From SCRA01 sp035533275 (GTDB lineage: Bacteria; Vulcanimicrobiota; Vulcanimicrobiia; Vulcanimicrobiales; SCRA01): a stretch of DNA of 35,327 nt. The stretch is taken from the NCBI GenBank assembly GCA_035533275.1, contig DATLUD010000069.1, forward strand, positions 1 to 35,327. Reading direction: 5' to 3'. Below, in pieces: positions 8,189-15,713 of this stretch. The notes below the pieces were generated by a model. The model had not been told where the DNA came from, searched no databases, and was given only the letters and a program-made list of their open reading frames with translations. The position numbers and the translations under genes were made by a program. The stretch's first letter is position 1. The number at the start of each line of letters is the position of its first letter.

Positions 8189-8851
8189 CTAGCGGCTGTA
8201 GTACTCGACGATGAGCTGCTCGTCCACCGGCGTGTCGATCTCTTCACGGCCCGGGAGACGCTCGATCTTGGCGACCTTCTCCTGCTCGTTGTACGAGAGC
8301 CAGGCCGGCGCGTGGCGGTTGGCCGCCGCGTCCAGGAGCATCTGGAAGAGCGACGACTTCTGGCTGGCCTCGGCAACGCCGACCATGTCGCCCGGGCGCA
8401 CCAGGAACGACGGGACGTTCACCTTGCGGCCGTTCACCGTGAAGTGGCGGTGCGTCACCAGCTGACGCGCTTGGGCGCGGGAGCCGGCCAGGTTCAGGCG
8501 ATAGACCACGTTGTCCAAGCGCTGCTCGAGCATCTGGAGGAACTGCGTGCCCGTGGTGCCCTTCTTGCGCGACGCCTCGCGGAAATAGTTCTCGAACTGC
8601 CGCTCGACGACGCCGTAGTAGCGCCGCATCTTCTGCTTCTCGCGAAGCTGGCGGCCGTACTCGCTGATCTTCTGGCGGCCCTTGCCCTTACCCAGGGTCT
8701 TTTGACCGGGGGCCGTGCCGCGGCGCTCGACGGCGCACTTTTTCGTCATGCAGCGGTCGCCCTTGAGGAACAGCTTGATCTTTTCGCCCGTCTTGCTCGC
8801 GGCGGTCTCGCGCCGGCAAAGTCGGCAGACCGGGCCCGTATAGCGTGCCAT
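8189..8851 (-). CDS. rpsD: 30S ribosomal protein uS4 (zinc-binding form)
   Basis: A protein of 220 aa, a primary 16S rRNA binder of the small subunit. The N-terminal CRLC and RCMTKKC cysteines mark the C+ form that holds zinc. The S4 RNA-binding domain (RLDNVVYRLNLAGSRAQARQLVTHRHFTVNGRKVN) is intact. In other bacteria S4 represses its own operon by binding the leader; the structured leader before rpsK would suit that role here, which is inference. Confidence 0.98.
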   Translation of the reverse strand: MARYTGPVCRLCRRETAASKTGEKIKLFLKGDRCMTKKCAVERRGTAPGQKTLGKGKGRQKISEYGRQLREKQKMRRYYGVVERQFENYFREASRKKGTTGTQFLQMLEQRLDNVVYRLNLAGSRAQARQLVTHRHFTVNGRKVNVPSFLVRPGDMVGVAEASQKSSLFQMLLDAAANRHAPAWLSYNEQEKVAKIERLPGREEIDTPVDEQLIVEYYSR

Positions 8852-8877
8852 TTGCTTCTGTTTCGCCCTTCCCTACG

Positions 8878-9273
8878 TTACACTCGACGACGCTTCGGCG
8901 GCCGGCACCCGTTGTGCGGGATGGGCGTGACGTCCTTGATCATCGTGATCTCGAGACCGGCTGCCTGCAGCGACCGGATCGCCGCCTCACGACCGGCGCC
9001 CGGACCCTTCACGAACACCTCGATCTGGCGCATCCCGTGCTCCATCGCCTTGCGCGCGGCGCTCTCGGAGGCCAACTGAGCCGCGAAGGGAGTCGACTTC
9101 TTCGAGCCCTTGAAGCCCATGTTTCCAGCGCTGGCCCACGCCACCACGCCGCCCTGCGGGTCGGTGATGGTCACGAGCGTGTTGTTGAACGAGCTATGGA
9201 TGTGAGCGACGCCCGAAGCGACGTTCTTGAACTCTCGCTTCTTCCGAGTCTTGGTCTGCTTCTTTGCTGCCAA
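8878..9273 (-). CDS. rpsK: 30S ribosomal protein uS11
   Basis: A protein of 131 aa with the uS11 core (GVAHIHSSFNNTLVTITD, SAGNMGFKGSKKSTPFAAQ) and the basic C-terminal tail (PHNGCRPPKRRRV). The start codon is TTG: the family N-terminus (MAAKKQTKTRKK) begins exactly there, and GAGGG lies a few bases upstream. It is the first gene after the promoter at 9475-9447, followed by rpsD, rpoA and rplQ. Confidence 0.96.
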   Translation of the reverse strand: MAAKKQTKTRKKREFKNVASGVAHIHSSFNNTLVTITDPQGGVVAWASAGNMGFKGSKKSTPFAAQLASESAARKAMEHGMRQIEVFVKGPGAGREAAIRSLQAAGLEITMIKDVTPIPHNGCRPPKRRRV

Positions 9274-9299
9274 AAGGTCCCTCAGCTCTATTTATCTTG

Positions 9300-9438
9300 C
9301 TCCGCCGATCACGACAGGCGGAGTGTCGTCGCCTCGACCGGCATCCCGTGGGACCCGATCTTCCGCGTGAACCACGCAAACCCCGTACGCGGCGATCGCC
9401 GGGGTCGGCCTCCCCTCCATTACGACATGAGGGGAGCC
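9300..9438 (-). promoter_or_regulatory. Structured leader of rpsK with possible H-type pseudoknot
   Basis: The RNA between the promoter and rpsK is highly structured. The first hairpin (9438-9407) has a 10-bp stem with one bulged G (GGC-TCCCCTC against GAGGGGA-GCC). A GCGTG/CACGC hairpin follows further on. About 26 nt before the TTG start, ACGACA-CTCCGCC-TGTCGT-GATC-GGCGGAG (9329-9300) holds two interleaved complementary pairs: ACGACA with TGTCGT, and CTCCGCC with GGCGGAG. These can form an H-type pseudoknot or two exclusive hairpins. The E. coli alpha operon is controlled by S4 binding a pseudoknot upstream of rpsM; an analogous control is inferred here. Confidence 0.6.
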
Positions 9439-9446
9439 AAAGCCTT

Positions 9447-9475
9447 AGTTTACAGAGTCGCGCAAGCCCCGTCAA
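9447..9475 (-). promoter_or_regulatory. Sigma70-type promoter for rpsK-rpsD-rpoA-rplQ-trp
   Basis: TTGACG (9475-9470), a 17-nt spacer and TAAACT (9452-9447). The -35 box contains the TGA stop of the preceding small gene (9474-9472), the same arrangement as at trpA and the left-end promoter. It separates the alpha-type genes from rpsM. Confidence 0.65.
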
Positions 9476-9840
9476 GCCCGGCTGGGTCCGGGACCTTGCA
9501 CCCGGCTGAGAGGAACCCCCTTCAACCATGCCCGGGCGATCAACTCGCCCTCCGTGGGACGCCCCAGCCAGCGCCGGAAGGCCCCCGCCGCCTCACCCAG
9601 CGGCGTATAGACGTAGCACTCCGCCTCGCCGCTCTCGGGGACCTCGCGCCCGCCCGGTCCCACCGCAAACAGCGCGGCGGGCTGGGGGGTGGGAACGACC
9701 CGGATCTCCCCCTCGGTGCCCTTGGCCAGCAGGTGCCCCTTCATGCCGTTGGCGGCCTGCGCCGACGGGAACTCCTCGAGGACCTCCCACCGGCCGCCGC
9801 CGTCGGCGCCGGGGCGCTTGCGCTGCAGTTGGTACGACAC
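9472..9840 (-). CDS. Unknown 122-aa protein between rpsM and rpsK
   Basis: I do not recognise this family. The protein starts with GTG 15 nt after the rpsM stop and reads MSYQLQRKRPGADGGGRWEVLEEFP. It has a central stretch rich in Gly, Pro and Glu and a C-terminal part (GEAAGAFRRWLGRPTEGELIARAWLKGVPLSRV) that looks helical. No signal peptide or membrane segment is visible. Base composition matches the neighbours. Its place inside an otherwise conserved ribosomal block suggests a real gene co-expressed with rpsM, perhaps related to translation, but this is inference from position only. Confidence 0.7.
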   Translation of the reverse strand: MSYQLQRKRPGADGGGRWEVLEEFPSAQAANGMKGHLLAKGTEGEIRVVPTPQPAALFAVGPGGREVPESGEAECYVYTPLGEAAGAFRRWLGRPTEGELIARAWLKGVPLSRVQGPGPSRA

Positions 9841-9855
9841 GGTCGCCGCGCGCGG

Positions 9856-10239
9856 CTACTTCTTCGTGGCGGCCTTCTTGCGGACGCCGACCGTCTTCTT
9901 CGGACCCTTGCGGGTACGGGCATTCGTCTTGGTGCGCTGCCCGCGAACCGGCAGCCCGCGACGGTGGCGCAGGCCGCGATAGCAGCCGATGTCCATCAGC
10001 CGCTTGATGCTCGAGGCGACATCGCGGCGGAGGTCTCCCTCCACCTTGAGGTTCTTCTCGATGTAATCGCGCAGCCGGCTGCTTTCCTCTTCGCTGAGCG
10101 CCTTGACGCGCGTCTCCGGGTTCACCCCGGTCGTCGCCAGAATGCGCTTGGCCGTCGGACCGCCGATGCCGTAGATGTAGGTAAGAGCGATCTCCACCCG
10201 CTTCTCGCGGGGAAGATCGACGCCAGCGATACGTGCCAT
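9856..10239 (-). CDS. rpsM: 30S ribosomal protein uS13
   Basis: A protein of 127 aa beginning MARIAGVDLPREKRVEIALTY with the family motifs IYGIG, DIGCYRGLRHRRGLPVRGQRTKTNARTRKG and a Lys-rich tail that reaches the tRNA sites. It lies 2 nt after rpmJ. It is followed by a non-ribosomal gene and a promoter, so it belongs to the secY-adk-map-rpmJ unit rather than with rpsK. Confidence 0.98.
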   Translation of the reverse strand: MARIAGVDLPREKRVEIALTYIYGIGGPTAKRILATTGVNPETRVKALSEEESSRLRDYIEKNLKVEGDLRRDVASSIKRLMDIGCYRGLRHRRGLPVRGQRTKTNARTRKGPKKTVGVRKKAATKK

Positions 10240-10241
10240 TC

Positions 10242-10358
10242 CTATCCCTGCACCTGCTTATGTTTGGGGTTTACGTCGCAGATCACGCGAACGCGTCCTT
10301 CGCGGCGAATGATCTTGCACTGCTCACAGATTTTCTTGACCGACGGCCTGACCTTCAT
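10242..10358 (-). CDS. rpmJ: 50S ribosomal protein bL36
   Basis: A 38-aa protein. It reads MKVRPSVKKICEQCKIIRR then REGRVRVICDVNPKHKQ, with the zinc ligands CxxC, one further Cys and His of the C+ form. The ATG overlaps the map stop as ATGA, and the stop lies 2 nt before rpsM. infA, which usually stands between map and rpmJ, is absent. Confidence 0.96.
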   Translation of the reverse strand: MKVRPSVKKICEQCKIIRREGRVRVICDVNPKHKQVQG

Positions 10359-11173
10359 GAATATCGCTCCTCTAAAGCCGGCTCGCCCTTTGGACGGTAG
10401 AGGGCGGCATCCGCGTGCTCGTACACGTCGCGTAACGTTAGGATCTTCGGACCCTCTTCCGTCACCGCGATCGTGTGTTCAAAATGCGCCGATAGTGTAC
10501 CATCGGCCGTGACGACTGTCCAGCCGTCCTTCAAGATCCGGACCTTGTGGGTGCCGGCGTTGATCATCGGCTCGATCGCCAAGACGAGCCCCGGCTTGAG
10601 GACCAAGCCCTTGCCAGGGTCGCCGTAGTTGGGGACCTGCGGCTCCTCGTGCATCTGCGTCCCGACGCCGTGCCCTACCAGCTCGCGCACCACGCCGTAC
10701 CCGTGGGCCTCGGCATGGCTCTGCACCGCATGGCCGATGTCCGAGAGGTGCTTGCCCACCTGCATCTGCGCGATCCCGAGCATGAGGCACTCTTGGGTCA
10801 CGCGCATCAGGGTGCGGGCCTCGTCGGAGACCTCGCCGACCGGGATCGTGACGGCGGAGTCGCTCACGTAGCCGTCGAGCGTCGTCCCGATGTCGATGGA
10901 GAGCAGGTCGCCGTCCTCGAGCACGCGCTCGCCGGGAATTCCGTGAACCACCTCGTCGTTGACGGAGACGCAGATCGTGGCCGGATAGCCGTGATAGCCC
11001 ACGAACGTGGGAATTCCGCCGCGCTCGCGGATCGATTTCTCGGCGAGCGCGTCGAGCTCGCTCGTGGTCATCCCCGCCTTGGCGGTCTGGATGAGCATGG
11101 AGAGCGTCGCGGCCGTGATCTTCCCGCTGCGCCGGATCTTCTCGATCTCGCGCTCGGACTTCAGCGTGATCAC
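10355..11173 (-). CDS. map: Methionine aminopeptidase, type I
   Basis: A protein of 272 aa that removes the initiator methionine from nascent proteins. All five metal ligands are visible: Asp94, Asp105, His168, Glu201 and Glu232. It starts with GTG overlapping the adk stop (GTGA) and ends overlapping the rpmJ start (ATGA). There is no N-terminal SH3 or zinc-finger extension. Confidence 0.97.
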   Translation of the reverse strand: MITLKSEREIEKIRRSGKITAATLSMLIQTAKAGMTTSELDALAEKSIRERGGIPTFVGYHGYPATICVSVNDEVVHGIPGERVLEDGDLLSIDIGTTLDGYVSDSAVTIPVGEVSDEARTLMRVTQECLMLGIAQMQVGKHLSDIGHAVQSHAEAHGYGVVRELVGHGVGTQMHEEPQVPNYGDPGKGLVLKPGLVLAIEPMINAGTHKVRILKDGWTVVTADGTLSAHFEHTIAVTEEGPKILTLRDVYEHADAALYRPKGEPALEERYS

Positions 11174-11829
11174 GCCTTGGACCCCGCGCGGCCCGAGAGC
11201 GCCGTGAGGATCTCCGCCGTCACGTCGCTCACCGGGCGGTCGGCGTGGACGGGTATCAGGTTACCGCGCGACCGGTAGTACTCGATCAGCGGAGCCGTCT
11301 GCTCGTCGTAGACCGCCATGCGGCGGCTCACGGTTTCGAGCGTATCGTCGGAGCGCTGGATCAGCTCCGTTCCGCAGATGTCGCAGCGGCCGGGCGTGCG
11401 CGGCGGGTTGAACGCGACGTGGTAGGACGACTGATCCTTCGGGCACGTCCAACGGCCCGTGAGGCGCTCGATCAACTGGTCGCGGGGCACCTCGAAGAGC
11501 AACACCGCCGTGAGCGGCGTGCCCAAGCGCGCCAGCAGGGCGTCGAAAGCCTCGGCTTGAGCGATCGTCCGCGGGAAGCCGTCGACGATGAAGCCCTGGG
11601 CGTCGGTCAGCTCACGCTCCACCATGGCGATGATGACGTCGTCGGGCACCAGGTCGCCGGCATCCATGAAGCGCTTGGCCTCCAGGCCCAGCGGCGTTCC
11701 CTCGCGGACGTTGCGCCGCAGGATGTCGCCCGTGGCGAGCTGAGGCACGCCGTACTGCGCCGCGAGGAGCTGCGCCTGCGTCCCCTTGCCCGCTCCGGGC
11801 GGCCCCAGGAAGACGACCCGAATGCTCAT
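11170..11829 (-). CDS. adk: Adenylate kinase
   Basis: A protein of 219 aa interconverting ATP plus AMP and two ADP. It has the P-loop GPPGAGKGTQ (9-18), the AMP-site VDGFPRT motif, and a long LID with one Cys, an Asp and CDIC that probably binds zinc. The start ATG lies one nt downstream of the GGGG of repeat copy B. A second copy of its first codons (ATGAGCATTCG) stands 122 nt upstream, directly on the secY stop. Confidence 0.97.
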   Translation of the reverse strand: MSIRVVFLGPPGAGKGTQAQLLAAQYGVPQLATGDILRRNVREGTPLGLEAKRFMDAGDLVPDDVIIAMVERELTDAQGFIVDGFPRTIAQAEAFDALLARLGTPLTAVLLFEVPRDQLIERLTGRWTCPKDQSSYHVAFNPPRTPGRCDICGTELIQRSDDTLETVSRRMAVYDEQTAPLIEYYRSRGNLIPVHADRPVSDVTAEILTALSGRAGSKA

Positions 11830-11951
11830 GCCCCACTCACTCCGCCACGCTTCGTTCGTGGGGACCCCAGTGCTTGAAAGGTTCCGGCGCACTCGCGCCG
11901 GGTTGCACGAGACGCTTCCGGGGCGCAAGCGCGCGAGACGCGAATGCTCAT
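11826..11951 (-). other. 41-codon ORF bridging secY and adk across an inserted repeat
   Basis: An open frame that starts with ATGAGCATTCG, overlapping the secY TGA as ATGA, runs through repeat copy B and stops with a TGA overlapping the adk ATG, again as ATGA. Its first codons duplicate the adk start: GACNCGAATGCTCAT on the plus strand occurs at 11815-11829 and 11937-11951, 14 of 15 identical. The simplest reading is that adk once overlapped secY here and an element inserted with duplication of the site. A functional peptide is unlikely, but the frame could keep translation coupled. Confidence 0.6.
11831..11907 (-). repeat. Two-hairpin dispersed repeat, copy B
   Basis: Stem one is CCCCAC/GTGGGG (11831 to about 11862), stem two is CCGGCGC-ACTC-GCGCCGG, ending GTTGCA. 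It has the same polarity as the other copies, with stem one toward the adk start. Compared with copy A1 the fifth pair of stem one changes from G-C to A-T, so pairing is kept. Confidence 0.85.
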
Positions 11952-13237
11952 CGCTTGATGAACCCGCGGTAGTCGCGCATCGCCAGCCGTGCCTCGATCT
12001 GCGTCATCGTGTCCAGCGCCACGCCGACCACGATGAGCAGCGAGGTGGAGCCGAGATAGAAGGTGGTGACCCCGAGGCCTTGCTGCGTGATCGACGGGAG
12101 GACCGCTAAGAGGCCCAGGTAGACCGCCGCCACCGTCGTCAGGCGGAGCATGATGCGGTCGAGGAACTCCTTGGTCGGCTGGCCCGGACGGATCCCGGGG
12201 ATGAAGCTGCCGCTCTTCTTGAGGTTGTCCGCGATGTCTTTGGTCTGGACGACCACGTTCGCGTAGAAGAACGTGAAGACGACCACCAGCACGAAATACG
12301 CCAGGTTGTAGAGGAACGTCGAGGGCCCAAACCACGTCTGGATGAAGAGCGCGACGTTGGCCGCCGTACCCTGGTTGCCGTGCTGGAACCACGAGAGGGC
12401 CTGCTGGGGCAGCAGCAGGATCGAAATCGCGAAGATGATCGAGATGACGCCTGCGTTGTTGAGCCGCAAAGGAATGTAGCTCGACCGCCCGGCGAACATC
12501 TTGCGCCCGACCACGCGCTTGGCTTGCTGCACCGGCACGCGGCGCTGCCCTTGGTACATGAAGATGATGGAGACCACCGTCACCAACGCGATGACGATGA
12601 AGAGCCCGAGGCCCAGATAGTTCAGCCCGCCCGTCTTGCCCAACTGGATCGTCTGACTGAAGTACGTGGGGTAGCGCAGGACGATCCCCTCGAAGATGAT
12701 CAGCGAGACGCCGTTGCCGATCCCCTTGTCGGAGATCTGCTCGCCCAGCCACATCAGGAACATCGTGCCCGAGGTCAGCGTCAGGATGACGAAGAGCGAG
12801 AAGGCGATGCTGCGGTCGTAGAAGACGCCGTAGTTGCGCATCGCGATCGTCATCGTGGTGCCCTGGACCAGGGAGAGGATGATCGTCAACCACCGCGTGT
12901 AGTAGTTGATCTGCTTGCGCCCCTCCTCGCCGCCGTGCTTGGCCAGCTCCTCGAGCTGCGGCAGCACGATGGTCATCAGCTGCATGATGATCGACGCGTT
13001 GATGTACGGCGTGATCCCCATGGCGATGATGGAGAGCCGCTGGAGCGCGCCGCCCGAGAGGAAGCCCAGGAAGTTGAAGAACGTGCCTCCCTGGATCACG
13101 CGCTGCCACGCTTCGACGTTCACGTTGGGGATCTGGACGTGAATCATGAAGATGAAGACCGCGAACGCGAAGAACACGAAGCCGACGCGCTTGCGGATCT
13201 CCGGAACGACGAATGCTGCGCGGAGGTTGTTGAACAT
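11948..13237 (-). CDS. secY: Protein translocase channel subunit SecY
   Basis: A protein of 429 aa, the ten-helix core of the Sec translocon in the cytoplasmic membrane. Family stretches such as GITPYINASIIMQL, GEQISDKGIGNG, SGSFIPGIRPGQPT and the C-terminal VALDTMTQIEA are intact. ATG follows the rplO stop after 11 nt with GGGAG as ribosome-binding site. Its stop overlaps a relic adk start. Confidence 0.98.
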   Translation of the reverse strand: MFNNLRAAFVVPEIRKRVGFVFFAFAVFIFMIHVQIPNVNVEAWQRVIQGGTFFNFLGFLSGGALQRLSIIAMGITPYINASIIMQLMTIVLPQLEELAKHGGEEGRKQINYYTRWLTIILSLVQGTTMTIAMRNYGVFYDRSIAFSLFVILTLTSGTMFLMWLGEQISDKGIGNGVSLIIFEGIVLRYPTYFSQTIQLGKTGGLNYLGLGLFIVIALVTVVSIIFMYQGQRRVPVQQAKRVVGRKMFAGRSSYIPLRLNNAGVISIIFAISILLLPQQALSWFQHGNQGTAANVALFIQTWFGPSTFLYNLAYFVLVVVFTFFYANVVVQTKDIADNLKKSGSFIPGIRPGQPTKEFLDRIMLRLTTVAAVYLGLLAVLPSITQQGLGVTTFYLGSTSLLIVVGVALDTMTQIEARLAMRDYRGFIKR

Positions 13238-13248
13238 GCGGCTCCCGG

Positions 13249-13767
13249 CTACGCCTCGGCGATCGTGGCGCCGGCCGCCACGAGCGCCTCGCGGGCAGGC
13301 TCGGAGAAGATCACGTCGCGCAAGCGCAGGCCGGCGGGCAGCTGCACGCTCTTGCGGTTCCCCGCCAGGACCTTGATGCCGTCGCGCAGCTTCTTGACCT
13401 TGCCGGCGGCCTTGAGGTTCTCCGGCGTGACCTCGACCGAGACGTCCCAATCAGCCAGCGCCTCGATGTTGAGGGCCGTGTACTCGGTGCGGAAGATCTT
13501 GGTCGAGCGCGACTTCTGCGAGTAGCCCTTGCGGTGCGGCAAGCGACGCGCCCAGGGCGTCTGTCCGCCCTCGAACCAGGGGCCCTTGCCGCCGCCCGAG
13601 CGCACGGTCTGACCCTTGCCGCCTTCGCCGCCGGTCTTGACCATGCCCGAGCCGTGACCGCGGCCGATGCGAACGCGCTTGGGACGCGACCCTTCGGCTG
13701 GACGGACGTCGGTGATGGCGAGCATCCCCTCCACCGCGTGGTTGCGCGGCTTCTTCTGTTGAGACAT
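13249..13767 (-). CDS. rplO: 50S ribosomal protein uL15
   Basis: A protein of 172 aa. The usual core (RVRIGRGHGSGMVKTGGEGGKGQ ... GYSQKSRS) is preceded by about 14 extra residues (MSQQKKPRNHAVEG) compared with most uL15. The ATG shares one base with the rpsE stop (TAATG); an internal start at Met15 would give a more usual N-terminus, but the overlap favours the longer form. rpmD (uL30), normally between rpsE and rplO, is missing. Confidence 0.95.
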   Translation of the reverse strand: MSQQKKPRNHAVEGMLAITDVRPAEGSRPKRVRIGRGHGSGMVKTGGEGGKGQTVRSGGGKGPWFEGGQTPWARRLPHRKGYSQKSRSTKIFRTEYTALNIEALADWDVSVEVTPENLKAAGKVKKLRDGIKVLAGNRKSVQLPAGLRLRDVIFSEPAREALVAAGATIAEA

Positions 13768-14270
13768 TACGCGAACAACTCCTCGACGGTCTTGCCGCGC
13801 AGCGTGGCGACCTGCTCGGCCGTGCGCAGCTGTCTGAGCGCCTCGTACGTGGCGGAGACGACGTTGAGCGGGTTGGAGCTCCCAAGCGACTTCGTCAAGA
13901 TGTCGTGGATGCCGGCCAGCTCGAGCACGGCGCGCATGGGGCCGCCCGCGATCACGCCGGTTCCAGGCGAGGCAGGCTTGAGCAGGACCAGGCCGCGGGC
14001 CTTCTCGACCTTGATCTCGTGCGGGATCGTCTTCTCGACCATCGGCACCGTGATCATGACCTTCTTGGCTTGCTCCACGCCCTTGCGGATCGCCTCGGGA
14101 ACCTCTCCGGCCTTGCCCAGGCCGAAGCCGACGCGCCCCTTGCGGTCGCCGACGACCACCAGCGCGCTGAAGCTGAAGCGTTTACCGCCCTTGACGACCT
14201 TCGCGACGCGGTTGATCCGCACGACGGTCTCTTCGAAGCCGGAGCCGTCTCGATCTCTGGGACCTGCCAT
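13767..14270 (-). CDS. rpsE: 30S ribosomal protein uS5
   Basis: A protein of 167 aa with the double-stranded-RNA-binding N-terminal domain (VVRINRVAKVVKGGKRFSFSALVVVGD) and the C-terminal domain (LLKPASPGTGVIAGGPMRAVLELAGIHDILTKSLGSSNPLN). ATG follows the rplR TAG with no gap. Confidence 0.98.
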   Translation of the reverse strand: MAGPRDRDGSGFEETVVRINRVAKVVKGGKRFSFSALVVVGDRKGRVGFGLGKAGEVPEAIRKGVEQAKKVMITVPMVEKTIPHEIKVEKARGLVLLKPASPGTGVIAGGPMRAVLELAGIHDILTKSLGSSNPLNVVSATYEALRQLRTAEQVATLRGKTVEELFA

Positions 14271-14639
14271 CTAAAACTCCAGTCCGGCGCCGCGCGCCGC
14301 GTCGGCCAGGGCCTTCACGCGCCCATGGTACTTGTAACCACCCGCATCGAAGACCACGGCCGAGATGCCGGCCGACTTCGCGCGCTCGCCCACGGCGGCG
14401 CCGATCTTCTCGGCGGCGGAGGAGTTGGCCAGCGACTCCAAGCCCTCGGCGATCGCCTTCTCTCGCGTCGACGCCGCGGCCAGCGTGCGTCCGGTGCTGT
14501 CGTCGATCACCTGCGCGTAGGTGTGGTGAAGGCTACGGAAGACCACCAGGCGAGGGCGCGCCTGGGTTCCGTTCACCTTCTTGCGCAGGCGGCGATGCCG
14601 CTTGTACCGGCGCTCGTTCTTCGATTCTTTGAGGATCAT
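14271..14639 (-). CDS. rplR: 50S ribosomal protein uL18
   Basis: A protein of 122 aa that binds 5S rRNA. It has the basic N-terminus (RYKRHRRLRKKVNGTQARPRLVVFRSLHHTYAQVIDD) and the C-terminal motif FDAGGYKYHGRVKALADAAR. It lies 73 nt after rplF; that gap holds two GC hairpins (GGCCGG/CCGGCC and CGCCC/GGGCG). Confidence 0.98.
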   Translation of the reverse strand: MILKESKNERRYKRHRRLRKKVNGTQARPRLVVFRSLHHTYAQVIDDSTGRTLAAASTREKAIAEGLESLANSSAAEKIGAAVGERAKSAGISAVVFDAGGYKYHGRVKALADAARGAGLEF

Positions 14640-14712
14640 CTTCGTCTTCTTTCTCTCGAGGATTCGCCGTATGCACGCCCTCGCGGGCGGCCGCGGCCGG
14701 GGTCCCGGCCCC

Positions 14713-15261
14713 TTACTTCTTACCGGTCTTGCCGGCCTTGCCGAGCTTCTTGCGGACGAACTCGCCCTCGTAGCGAACGCCCTTGCCCTTGTAGGGCTCC
14801 GGCGGGCGGATGTCGCGGATCTCGGCCGCGACCTGGCCCACGAGCTGCTTGTCGATCCCCTCGACGTGGATCTTCGTCGGGCCCTCGGTGGCGAACGAGA
14901 TTCCCAGCGGCGCCTTGTAGACCACGGGGTGCGAGAAGCCCAGGGTCAAGTTCAGGTCTTCGCCGGCCTTGGCCGCGCGATAGCCCACGCCTTGGATCTC
15001 CAGCGACTTGCGGAAGCCCTTGGTCACGCCTTGAATCATGTTCGCGACCAGCGTCCGCGTGAGCCCGTGCAGCGCACGTGCCGCGCGCTCGTCGTTCTTG
15101 CGCATGACGAGCACCTGGTCGCCTTCCACGACGACGCTGACCTGCGGACGAATCTCCTGGACCAGCTCGCCCTTGGGCCCCTTGACCTTCACCTCCGACT
15201 CGCCGACCTGGACGGTCACGCCGCCAGGCAAGGGAATCGGCAATTTACCAATGCGCGACAT
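14713..15261 (-). CDS. rplF: 50S ribosomal protein uL6
   Basis: A protein of 182 aa made of two L6 domains, starting MSRIGKLPIPLPGGVTV, with the C-terminal EPYKGKGVRYEGE motif. Its Shine-Dalgarno GGGGAG (15272-15267), 5 nt from the ATG, is the 3' arm of the truncated repeat copy E, so it could be sequestered in a hairpin. Confidence 0.98.
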   Translation of the reverse strand: MSRIGKLPIPLPGGVTVQVGESEVKVKGPKGELVQEIRPQVSVVVEGDQVLVMRKNDERAARALHGLTRTLVANMIQGVTKGFRKSLEIQGVGYRAAKAGEDLNLTLGFSHPVVYKAPLGISFATEGPTKIHVEGIDKQLVGQVAAEIRDIRPPEPYKGKGVRYEGEFVRKKLGKAGKTGKK

Positions 15262-15268
15262 ATCAGCT

Positions 15269-15304
15269 CCCCACTCGTTCCTCTTCGCTCCCCTCGTGGG
15301 GACC
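15269..15304 (-). repeat. Two-hairpin dispersed repeat, truncated copy E
   Basis: Only the first stem, CCCCAC/GTGGGG, and the GGGGACC junction remain; the copy ends at the rpsH stop. The arm GGGG, extended to GGGGAG, is the ribosome-binding site of rplF. Confidence 0.7.
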
Positions 15305-15708
15305 TACCACACGTACGCCAGGACTTCACCGCCGAAGCCTTCGCGCTTGGCGCGCTTGCCCGACATGATGCCCTTGCTGGTCGACATGATGACCAAGCCA
15401 AGCCCGCCCATCACGCGCGGGATCTCCGCCTTGTTCGTATAGATGCGCAGGCCGGGGCGGCTGATGCGCCGCAGGCCGGTGATCACCTTCTCGCGGTTGG
15501 GCCCGTACTTGAGGTGCACGCGCAGGGTGTCCTGCGGCGCCTGCGAGATGACCTCGACCTCGCGCACGTAGCCTTCGTCCTTGAGGATATCCGCGACCGC
15601 GCGCTTCATGCGCGACGCCGGAATGTCCACGGTAACGTGACCGGCTTGATTCGCGTTGCGAATGCGGGTCAGCAGATCGGCAATGGGATCCGTAATCGTT
15701 CCAGCCAT
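15304..15708 (-). CDS. rpsH: 30S ribosomal protein uS8
   Basis: A protein of 134 aa. It starts MAGTITDPIADLLTRIRNA and ends with the conserved STSKGIMSGKRAKREGFGGEVLAYVW. ATG is 5 nt after rpsN. In E. coli S8 is the repressor of the spc operon through the rplE leader; no equivalent site is obvious here. Confidence 0.98.
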   Translation of the reverse strand: MAGTITDPIADLLTRIRNANQAGHVTVDIPASRMKRAVADILKDEGYVREVEVISQAPQDTLRVHLKYGPNREKVITGLRRISRPGLRIYTNKAEIPRVMGGLGLVIMSTSKGIMSGKRAKREGFGGEVLAYVW

Positions 15709-15713
15709 CGTCG

